Below, one piece after another: positions 21,341 through 31,008 of a stretch of 49,873 nt of DNA (within the stretch, counting starts at the first letter, position 1; each line of letters begins with the position of its first letter). Source of the stretch: Gnetum montanum. Taxonomy: Eukaryota > Streptophyta > Gnetopsida > Gnetales > Gnetaceae. The notes under the pieces were generated by a model. It had not been told where the DNA came from and did not search any database. It saw nothing but the letters and a program-made list of their open reading frames with translations. Made by a program: the position numbers and the translations under genes. The DNA lies in assembly GCA_015680685.1 (NCBI GenBank), contig MNCI01030540.1, forward strand, positions 361,123 to 410,995, written 5' to 3'.

Positions 21341-22711
21341 TGATCGCTAGAAATACCGAATGAAAGTCTGTGTACACAATTCTAACCTCAGATCCGTGCA
21401 AGGGTCATGCTGGAGAGAAAAAAAATCCAAGGTGCCCTGAACGATCTTGTCGATCAAAAAAGGACTTGCTTGATTAGTAAAAATTTTGCGATGTTTGAAT
21501 GACAAAGTGATGATTCTTTATGATTCTTTACGATAAGATTGTAACGTTATTAATTTCGCAAATAATCGAAAAGGACGTAATTGATTTAAGACGATTTGCA
21601 AAATTCAGATAAATAGGGGATAAGAGATCAGATGTGAAATGCGATCAAGCCCTAAGATCTAGGATTTGACCCATGAAAAAGAATATATTAGATACAATGA
21701 TTACAAGTGAACTTCGGTTTAAACGAAGTGCGTGCCGACAACAAGAAAAGTTATTCAAAGATGAAACAAGCAAAAATCGATCTACCTTGTTCTAGCAAAT
21801 CTTGATACAAGGAGGTTAAACTCGAAGCAAAATGTCTGTCAATTAGCTGTTTCTAACCAAAGGTCCTCATCAACTATCTTTGATCTTCTTGCTGTTATTG
21901 GTCCCTTTTCCTTCTTGTCGATCTTTGCTAGAAGTCGTCAATAATTGCCAATGGAGGAAAAATTGCTCACAGAGAAAATCTATCAGTCTCTGAGTAATTC
22001 CTCTTCCTTTTTTTTTCTTTTTTTTCTATCAATTGGCATATTTATAAGGCTAAAATTAGGAGAAAAACATGGTTTAGATGACGCATGTCCTGAACCTATA
22101 AAATGCCATTGACTTGATGTGGTGGTTGCTGAAGCTTACAATGCCACACTGCCTTACGCTCTAAATTGTAATGCGTCGTAAAATGGGACTTTGGTGATAA
22201 GCTATTTCTTGATTACGCAATGATACGCTGGAGAGCGTATCACATCATATAGGCTGCTGGTACTTGTATTATGCCACTTTTGTCTATGTTTGCGTTACGC
22301 TGCACTGCGCTAGATTACACCTCATATCGTAACTCAATGTAAAATAGCGTGCTTGCAAAAATCGAAGTGTTGTCGAAGTCTTGAACATTTTTCATCCCTG
22401 ATGTTGTGGCATACCGCTTTTTGATATTACGCTGCATAATGTGATGTTACGCTATGTTGCGTAATGTAGTGTAATCTTCCAAAAAGTTAAGGTTCTCGAA
22501 ACGTAGAGAACTTGCAAAGTTGGAAGTTTAACACCGTGCATCCATCACTTTGCTCTATCTTCTAGAATTCGCTTGTGTTGTGCCATGCAGCATGGCATGA
22601 TAGGCCTTTGACTGTAAAGGAACTTGCTGTGCCATGCCTTGTTGTGACCCCTTGCCTAAATCACCAATTTTTTCTGAACAGCTGGGGCCTCGAAATTTTC
22701 ACGGTGTTTCA
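21341..22711 (-). repeat. Solo LTR of the same family inside the antisense gene
   Basis: On the plus strand it begins TGATCGCTAG (reverse of the LTR end CGCTACA type) and ends CGGTGTTTCA (reverse of TGAAACACCG), so both LTR ends are present. Inside, 21390-21470 matches the U5 block of elements 2 and 3 (GATCCGTGCAAGG, then GGTGCCCTGAACG). A TATA box (reverse) is at 22039-22046. The antisense coding sequence continues on both sides. I see no clear 5 bp target duplication (AACAT on the left, CTATT on the right). Confidence 0.78.
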
Positions 22712-24639
22712 CTATTCACTGAGGAAAAGGCCTTGGTCAAGAGAGAAGAATGAGCCCTCGACATAAAGGAAGGGGCTTCCGCCAACAAAGAAAACATTCC
22801 TACTAAAGAGGAGGATCTTTTTGGTGATGAGGAGGAGTCTCCTACATATGAGGAAGATGTTGGTGCCTTGAAAAGAAAGGCCCCAGCAAATAAAGAAGAA
22901 GCCCACATCAACCGAGAAGGGGCTTCTGTTGGAGGTCCCTTTGCTAAATGCAGTTCAGCATCAGGGGAGTGGATGAATGCTAGGGATGCTACCATAATTT
23001 TGAGACAGTAAGGAGGGAAGCTACAATTAGATGCTGGTGATTTTGATAATATATTTGATGATATGTCGATGGGCGATCCCCCCATTATCACCCCTGAGGG
23101 TTTACTGGGTAGGAGACCTTATACTATCATTTGTGTTACTCATAGCTTTATTGTAGTCCATCTCAGTCATTACAGACACGTTTGGTTGTATGGCAGACAC
23201 CACTGTTAATGCTACAAGACCTCCCCTGATTCGCCTGGAACCATGGGCTGAGACCCTCGACAAGCTTACGTTCATGCATGGGGTCATCAACCACATGATT
23301 GGCCATCTCAGACAGGTCAATCCTAGAGTGGGTAAGTAAAGTTACTACGCTAGGCTCTTTGAGGTTGCTACGCTAGACCTTTTGAATTGTTGAATCTTTG
23401 CTATGTTAATGTGACTGATGCATTCTTTTGTGTGGTCAACAGCCTCTCACCTCAAGTGGAACCCAAAATAGGTATTGAAGGTCGACATTTTGCCTACGTT
23501 CCCACCTGAAGTGATTGAGGTGCCTTGTCGCATATACGATGAGGCTATCAAATGCACTTTGCACTCGACACACTCCTTGTGGGAATGTAGGTGCATGAAT
23601 GAAGACCTATGGAAATGGGTCTAGAGGATAGAGAAAGAGAAGGTTGAACTGAATGCTGAGGTGGGAGACCTCTATTCTAGGAATGAATTCCTCCTGGCTC
23701 GTGATATCAATGATGGAATTTGGTGCACGGCTGTCATAGATTATGCTAGATACTGGACAACCGTGCGGCACAACAATGAGGCCACCCAGGAGATAATAGA
23801 ACAGTGGATGCAGATGGACTTGTTGGCCCAGAAGAACTAGGACTGGAAGGATTACAATGCAAGGGTTTACAAGTGCAGGCAATCCCAGAAAAACCATAAG
23901 CATATGTATAAATTGGAACGTGGCACCTAGCGCAAATAATACAGGGATGCTTCAGTGAAGGCATTTACCTATGAAGCATTCTTGGACAACATTGGTGCTT
24001 ATGAGGCTTACAACAAGTTCATGGAGCAAGTGAAGGTCAGTGAATCCCCTGAATGGGAAGTGGATCTTCCCACAGGTGAGACTGCCACTGCTTCCTTTTC
24101 TCCAGGACCACCGAGGTGGACGGCCATCGAAAAGGAGAAAGCCACTGTGAAAGCTGGACCAAGCGATAGGCACTGGGTGGATATCACAGAAGAGGAGGTC
24201 TGGCACCACCTTGGGCTCGGATTAGATTGCATACCCCTTGAAGTGGACGTGGGACCGTCTTGGGTTAGTTAGTTTTTGTGATGCAAAATTTTATGTTTTT
24301 TCTAGTGTTTACGTGTAACTTTAGCTTATTGCTTCACATTTACAATGTAGATTCTGAATGACGATGCAGGTTGTGAAGAGGGCAGAAATGATGAGGCAAA
24401 AGAGGGCAATGCAAAGGAAGGCGACGCAGCAGGAAATAATGTAGAGGGAGACAATGCGAGTGAAGATGATGCAGGCGAAGATGACTTATGATACCATGGG
24501 TTTTTAATGTTTTGTATGTTTTTACAAAACTGTTGCAAACATTGTTTGATGGAAAAACTTTGAATGAAAGAAGTGAATTTTGAAAGAAAATTGATCTTAT
24601 GCTAGCTTATGCATTATCTATATGATCAGTTTTATGGTT

Positions 24640-24850
24640 TTTCTTTTAATGTTTTAGTTTTAGGCCATTTCAGGCCATCACTAGTTTTAGGCTATTATGG
24701 GCCCCTGCTAGTTTTAGGCCATTTTGGATCGCTGCTAGTTTTAGGCCATTTCGAGCCATTGCTAGTTTTAGGCCATTTCAGGCCATCAGACGTGATGTAA
24801 ATAGAAGAAATATTGCTAGTTTTAGGCCTTATTAGGCTATGGATAAGTTT
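24640..24850 (-). repeat. Stem-tail repeat array between element 2 protease and antisense gene
   Basis: Five or six units. On the minus strand they read GGCC-TGAAAT-GGCC then TAAAACTAG; on the plus strand CTAGTTTTAGGCCATTTCAG. It matches the GGCC-CGAAAT-GGCC array at the same place in element 1, in the same orientation relative to the element. Confidence 0.82.
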
Positions 24851-24899
24851 AACGTAAATAGAAGATATGTTAACGATTTAAAGGAAGTAAGTTTGCATA

Positions 24900-25930
24900 C
24901 CTAGCGTAGCTAGATGGATGTGAGGTGAAAAAGCGATAATTGTACAATGGGTGTTGACAGGGCAGGAAGCAATGGGGCTGCTACGCTATGCGTAACTACT
25001 TCCTAACCCATTGTGGATTGGGTGAGGTATAAGGCTGAGGCGCTTTGTCATGGCCTTCATCTACATCATTGTCCTCTGCTTGGGAGGACAATTCATCCCA
25101 CGTGTTTTCATTTTCTAAGTAGACGGTTTAGGTTGGCTCTTTTTCTAGATGATTAGTATCTACAAATACAGGTGCTTCATTCTTAGAGGTTACGACCTCT
25201 GAGCCCTATCTACATTATTTATAGCTTGCATTACTACCTTGTGGCCATGGATTTCCACCTCTTTGCCTACATAGGATAGATGGATCTCCTGATGAATCAG
25301 CGAAGAGACAGCCCTAAGTTACGCTAACCATAACCTCCCCAAGATTAGGTTAAACTTAGGAATCTCTTGGACCATGATGAACGTTGCATTCATGGGGAAC
25401 TAGTCCCCTACCACAAAGTCAATGTGGATCATGCCTTTCATCACAACCCATGCCCCATTGAACGACTTTAGGCATGACGTTGTCATGGGTCTAATCTGGT
25501 CAACCAAATCTAGCTTGTCCACAATAGGGAAAGGGATGACATTGGTAGCAGCCTCATCATCAATGTGTACCCTTCAGATCTTATGTTGACCAACCTGGAT
25601 TATGATGAAAAGATGTGTTTTTGTCACTTGACCCTTTTTAGGGTCTTCCCTAATGGAATCATCTCAAAAAGTTAATTGGGACAGCTTTGGTTCTGTAGGC
25701 ATAGAAGGAAGCATGACTAAGTGAATGGCTTTCTCTTCCATTGGCATGTTCTCATCAACCAGAATTGACATTAACATGCAAACCAAGTCCTCATGGTGTT
25801 TGGTAGATGTCATAATCAGGTCATACAGGCTCAACATAGTGTTTTTTTGTTTCAGAGCCTGCTTGACCTGAGTGAGAGTGCTCAAAAGGCCAGGGCCACC
25901 TTCCTGTTTGCTGCCTTTCTCCTCTTCCAT
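24900..25930 (-). pseudogene. pro: Element 2 protease and acidic linker
   Basis: The conserved pre-protease block TQVKQALKQKNTMLSLYDLI (about 25890-25800) is followed by the active-site loop HIDDEAATNVIPFP (about 25570-25530; Glu where element 1 has Gly) and FNLILGRLWLA (about 25380-25340, Arg-Leu in place of Arg-Pro). Then come HQEIHLSYVGKEV and a degraded linker. Stops and a change of frame after the protease show decay. It corresponds to element 1 2747-4800. Confidence 0.78.
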
Positions 25931-26119
25931 TCATCCTAGGAGAAAAAATTCCTGAGGAGGGGTAGTTTCAGGTCTAGGATTAGACCCTTTCAGGCAGGGT
26001 GGCGAAGGCTATGTAGGTGTAGCAACATCATCTTTTGGTGATGAGGATGTAGATGCAGGGCGCGAGGGCGTAGCCTTGGAAGTACTTGGGATGGTACTTT
26101 CCCTTGACATCTCACCCGT

Positions 26120-28741
26120 GAAGCGCACTTCTCATTTATTAGGATGAGAAGGCTATGAAAATTTCTTATGTGGGGTGAGGGCTATTGAATGACTTAGCCC
26201 CCTGATACCAAATGATGCTAATGATATTAATGTACATGGTGGTGCTATTTTTCTTACAAGTGGTGCAGGGGCAGATGCCCGGGGAACAATTGGTGCAAGG
26301 GTAGATGTCCGAGGAGGGACTCTCAAGACAAAAGGTTGCTGTAGATTTCAATTAGTTGCTGGTGGTGCTGGTATGCTACGCTAAGGCACACAGACAACAA
26401 ACGACTGCTGGGGTGGTCTAGGATTACTATCAACGTTGATGGTGTTCATAATATAACTGACATTGTTGGCATTAAGAGGATCCATATAGATATGTAAAGA
26501 TTGATTCTCAAGACAGATCGGGTTGCTTTCATTGAGAACTAGTTTCCCCTAATCAATCATCCTTTGGATGTCTTCTTTTAACACCATGCAATAATTTGTG
26601 GCGTGACCACACTGTTGATGGTAGTAACAGAACTACTCTAGCCTGAAACCCTTAGGCACTGGGGGCTCATTGGGCAAAGCCAAAGAGGGGTTCCTAAGGA
26701 GTTCATAGTACCGTTGATGTTTCTTAGCTCCCTTCTCTGACATCTACATGTGTTGGATGTATCCCGTCACCAGTAATTACTTCAGAAGATCCGAAGGCTT
26801 CACGGGCAGCGGGGTATACTTCAAGTGATCTTTACGCACAAAGTTCAGCTTGGGGGGTGTAAATGCTTCAGGTGCAAATGTTGAAGGCTGAGATGTGTTG
26901 CCCTATTTGGGTGCGAGGTTAGTTGTAGGTGTGGCTGATTTCTTGTTATTCTTGTTGTTTTTGTTGGGTTTGGCCTCATTTGCCACAGTGGCCACTGTGG
27001 CTGTTGTAGCCTTACCCTTGTCTTTATCCTTCTTCATGAAGGTGCTCTTATATGCAATGTAGGCCAGGTCTTTGCTTGCCTCAGCCACGTTTTATATGCT
27101 CTTAGTCTGGAAAAAAGTTTAACTAAAAGTTCATGGAGCGAGATAGTACAACTTGGACTTAATAAATTATTTCACTGCACCCTTAAAGACAGCTAGCAAA
27201 TGGGCCTCCACGATGGGTTCATGGATCTCATTAAGGGTAGCACTCCAGCATTGTATAAATTTCTGGACTAGTTCTAGTGGATCTTGTTTCACACTCATCA
27301 ACTAATCTAGCGTTACTTCTGGTCTCAAGTTATACTTGAAACACATCACGAACTGGGTCAGAAGCTCCTCTAGGGTTGATATGGAGGATCATGGAAGCAC
27401 GCAGTACCAGTCCAGGGCTTTTTCTGTCAGAGACATGGCAAAGACAAGGATGATCGTATTCAGCCATTGTTGCAGAAGAAGGGACTTAGACTTGAATGTA
27501 ATAAGGTATGCATTGGGATCCCCTTCCCCATTGTATTTTGTAAAATGGGGAAGTGACATCCCAAGGGGTAATGTTAGCGTGGGGACTGCTGGGTTGATGA
27601 AATCATCTTGGTAGAAGTCCATGACTTGTACTGTATCAGAATTGATAGCCTTGAGGCATTTTATTTCCTCTATGAGGGTCTGGATAAGCTAGAATGCTTG
27701 ATCTAGACCTAGAGATGATGTGGATGATTGGGGAGATATCAGAGCAACTACCATTTGTGGTGTGGTAGGGGCAATGGCGTGACCCATAGGTGGTGTTGTT
27801 GGGGCAGCCCTTGCGAATGGTGCTGCTTGTGCTGTCCACCACCCGAGAGGTGGTGCTATTGCAGCAACAGCCATAGGTTGTGCTATGAGATAGGCGGCTT
27901 GTGTAGCCGATGGAATAGACCATAGTCTCGTGCTTGGTTGTACCGTTTGCAAGACTTGGTATGTCTGATGGTGAGTGTAGTGTGACATCTATGATGGTTG
28001 TGAAGCAAGAGGAGAAGTAAATGGGGTCCACCATGTGGACGGGCCTGGGCCCGTTGCTAATAGTGGGATAGGTGTAAACATAGGAATGGAGGCAAAAGCT
28101 ACATGCAACTGTGAGGTAGGTACGGCGTGAACGTGGGGCAGTGTAACCATGACTATTGTATGTTGCAAAGAAAAAATGATGTATGAACAATTTGTGGTGG
28201 GGTAGTGGCTAAGAATGAAACAAAATGGTGGATGTGTTCATATGTCAAGTGCATAGCATGGATACCCATTGCTGATGGAATCGTGGACTGTGGCGGTACA
28301 AAGGTGATCACAAAGGGAGTGGCAGTAGATAATGGGTTCTTCCAGAAGGATAAGGTAGGAGGGATGGTGGTAGGGTTGGTTTGACCTCCCACCCCGCTCC
28401 CCCTGGTCAGATTGGGAATCCAGTTCTTCCTACCCATCCTGGAAAGCCTCATCATGGTGAGATGCTATGTCCTGTGGCTCTCTAGACTTAGTCACCTGGA
28501 TCAGCTGATCTATAAGCCATTGATGCATTTGTGTCAAAGGGATGAAAATAGCGGGAGTGGGAATAAATTCCTTCCTGTTGTAGTAAGCGAACTTGAAGCT
28601 ACATTTTTCTTCGAGTTCTTGCACATCTAAGGGTAGGTTTTCCTGCACCTTAGCATAGAGAAAGTTATATCGCTCGGGTTGTTGGGTCAAGCCCTCAGGT
28701 GCCTGATTTTTGATCCTAAGGGATTGACGTGGCCCCAACAT
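26120..28741 (-). pseudogene. gag: Element 2 gag
   Basis: The start is ATG 28741 (MLGPRQSLRIKNQ). N-terminal part to 28430: FLYAKVQENLPLDVQELEEK, then YYNRKEFIPTP, homologous to elements 1 and 3. A Pro/Thr/Ala-rich linker follows. Capsid-like part at 27622-27100: LPHFTKYNGEGDPNAYLITF, KALDWYCVLP and KYNLRPEVTLD. A Lys-rich stretch (KKDKDKGKATT, about 27040) and a Cys/His motif (CYYHQQCGHATNYC, about 26630-26585) with LKEDIQRMI follow, then FVV-VP repeats. Many stops; no function expected. Confidence 0.82.
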
Positions 28742-28894
28742 TGGGCTGGGCGGTTATTCGACACCTATGATGCCTTGAACCATGAGGGAAACCTCAACGT
28801 TAGAGGTGGTAGCAACGGTGCTTGGAGAAATCATTGTCATAAATCTAAAAGTATTTGCAAATAAAGAAAACAAGGAGATCGGAAGGCGATCAAA

Positions 28895-29242
28895 GGCTTT
28901 CTATCTTGCAGGATTTCGAAGGAACCATCGAAGCGACCGATCTGCACCACACGATGCATAAAAAACCACAAAAGGGTGTCACTTCTACGCTAGTGCATGA
29001 AAGGGTACGAAATGCATGCAAGACTACCATGAAACAAGGGGGTCAAATAGCGATTGGAGGCTTTATGTCCTATAGGATTCCAAAGGTACCGTCGAAGCGA
29101 CCAATCTGTACCACATGATGCATAAATAATCACAAAAGGATGTCACATTCATGCTAGTGCATGTTAGGGTGCAGAACATTTATAGGACTACCGTAAAACA
29201 TTGGAAGGGAACTAAAAGGTCCTCTATCTAGCATCAGAAAAT
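28895..29242 (-). repeat. Element 2 leader with a 165 bp tandem duplication and a decayed primer site
   Basis: Two copies of about 165 bp start near 28896 and 29060 (shared words: CGAAGCGACC, CACAAAAGG, GTCAC, GCTAGTGCATG). Next to the LTR (29223-29242) the reverse strand reads TCTGATGCTAGATAGAGGAC where element 3 has TTTGGCGCTAGAAGGAGGAC, a decayed primer-binding site. Confidence 0.7.
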
Positions 29243-29908
29243 TGTAGCGACCAAAAATGTTGGTGGCTGGAAAACACCGAGAGGTTGTCGGTTAGACAGT
29301 TTTAACCCTGGATCCGTGCGAGGGCCGTTCTAGATAAAACAGAAATGGGGTGCCCTAAATGGTCTGGTCGATTAGACAGGGACTTAGTCGGTGTCACTAA
29401 ACCTTATGTAAACATTTAATATGGAAACAATTCTTATAGCATAAAATAATAGTTATTAAATGCAAGGAAGCGAAAATGATGTAGAATGCAATGATAAGTA
29501 GGAAAATAAAGAGAACTAGAGTTATGAAATGCCCTGCTTCAAGATTACAGATTTACTTTGTCAAGATGGATACAATTAGTTGTGCAACATTGGAAAGCAC
29601 AAAGATTCCAAAAGTAACCAGGATGTTCAATGCAAGTCAACTATGCAGTTGAACGTGGAATTAAGAGCCAATAATGAAAAATGCTACAAAGCCAACTCGT
29701 CGATTTTGTTAACAAATTGCTAACTATATTTGCCAACTGGGGATTTGGTTTTGCCCACCCTTTGCACAAATTTGCTAACCAACAATTACCAAACACCAAA
29801 ATTACCAATTTTCCAACAAAAAATGCTAACAATGCTCAAAATCACCAACCAAATTTGCCAACAACCCTCCAAAATTTTCCAATTGAATTCTTAATTTGCT
29901 CGTTGGGG

Positions 29909-29916
29909 TATTTATA
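29909..29916 (-). promoter_or_regulatory. TATA box of element 2 LTR
   Basis: TATAAATA followed by CCCCAACGA, identical over 17 bases to the TATA region of element 3 (37281-37297), though flanking U3 is diverged. The conservation argues for a real core promoter. Confidence 0.7.
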
Positions 29917-30084
29917 TGGCCAAGAGGATGTAAGAAATGAGGCTTGGATCACATGTGTCCTAGACCCACGAGATGCTGACGTGTCTATGTTGCATGAACA
30001 TGCAAAGCTGGTCATGAACCTGTCACGCTGCAATTACACTATTGAAACTGGAGATGCTGGGTTAGGTGTGAAGATGATGTGAAC

Positions 30085-30775
30085 AAGTGAAGCACACACT
30101 GGAGTAGCATAGCTTCCTACTACGCTATGCTACACTAGGGAGCATAACATGTTGGCATAGCGTAGTAGCTTGCTACATCGTGCTACGCTATGTAGCGTAG
30201 CATAGTGTAGCCACCAGTTCGAAGAAGAAATTTTCTTTAGAGATAATTGCACGTGCTAGAAGCCTAGGCATGTTTTGGCTGGTTCTACATGTTTGCTATG
30301 TGATGCTATGCTACGTAGCATAGCATAACATAGTAGCTGACTTTAACTATGAACCATGCTAAAGCTGCAAATGTTTACTTGAAGCTTGATCATGCTAACA
30401 ACTACAACTGCAACTACAACTTGCTGATCTTGCACTTAAGACACCTTTTTTTTTTCTTGCATTGTCGCTATGTTGTGCTATGCTATGTAGCGTAGCACAA
30501 CATAGCAACCAACATAGCCTGATTTTTGCTCAATCCACCATTTTCTGATGAGAAGCTCTGCTAAGGACTTGAAGTTGAATAAGGCAACTAGTTTTGAAGG
30601 CTGGAGTGCTTATCAAGTGCAATTGGGATCACTCGATAAGCTAGGCCTTTCTATTTTACCTTTGCTACACTTCATAGCGTAGCATAGTGTAGCACTTCAT
30701 CTTGCAACATTTTGGTTGCCTGAGCAACTATCTTCTGATGCCTGCTACGCTACATAGCGTAGCGTAGCGTAGCAA
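30085..30775. repeat. Palindromes built from TACGCT/AGCGTA in U3 of element 2
   Basis: At least four fold-back sites: about 30110-30215, 30290-30335, 30470-30510 and 30735-30775. The clearest reads GCTACGCTACATAGCGTAGC. Arms are 10-15 bases with few mismatches. Confidence 0.75.
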
Positions 30776-31008
30776 ACTTCTTGACTAGAAAACTTGCCAA
30801 ACTGTTTTGTTGATCCTGAGCACTGTCAACAACCCTCAACATGCTTTCTGAGTGAACTGTCAGCCAGTTAAATTGTCCAAACTGGATAGTATGAACTCAT
30901 AGCATCCATTTCCTGCCAAAAGGTCACGAGGCTACACTTGTGGAAATTTTTGCCTCAGTTCCAGGATCCTAGTGAAGCAAGAATGCCTTGAAAATTTAGG
31001 GTGTTTCA

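Larger units (their letters stand above)
19371..24491 (+). pseudogene. Antisense multi-exon gene of element 2
   Basis: Homologue of the antisense gene of element 1. Proposed exons are 19371-19592, 19676-19950, 20048-21094, 21238-21340 joined across a solo LTR to 22712-about 23104, about 23176-23331, 23443-24263 and 24351-24491. Introns have GT-AG ends, for example 19951-20047 (GTAAGC to TTATAG) and 23332-23442 (GTAAGT to CAACAG). The start MVPRRERKH was chosen as the first ATG after the TATA box; an 82 bp internal duplication disturbs exon 1. Middle part: YNWARHL and IEFLVLRENG; then an acidic part, a coiled-coil-like part (KNHKHMYK) and a C-terminal tail ending ASEDDAGEDDL and TGA. Several stops, plus the LTR, inactivate it. 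Function unknown. Confidence 0.72.
17158..31008 (-). mobile_element. Tat-like Ty3/gypsy element 2, interrupted by element 1
   Basis: Read on the minus strand: 5' LTR (31008-29243), leader, gag, protease, stem-tail array, antisense gene (plus strand, with a solo LTR inside), second stem-tail array, then pol up to RT, where element 1 is inserted at 17158. The rest of pol and the 3' LTR should lie beyond the left edge of the window. Protein similarity to element 1 is clear throughout, but nucleotide similarity is low outside short blocks, so the two are old or belong to different subfamilies. Confidence 0.87.
29243..31008 (-). repeat. 5' LTR of element 2 (1766 bp)
   Basis: On the minus strand it begins TGAAACACCCTAAATTTT at 31008 and ends GGTCGCTACA at 29243. 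The U5 block (GACCAGACCATTTAGGGCAC, then CTCTCGGTGTT) matches element 3 closely. The TATA box is at 29909-29916 with the conserved context TATAAATACCCCAACGA, also seen in element 3. U3 holds several TACGCT/AGCGTA palindromes. Confidence 0.87.
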
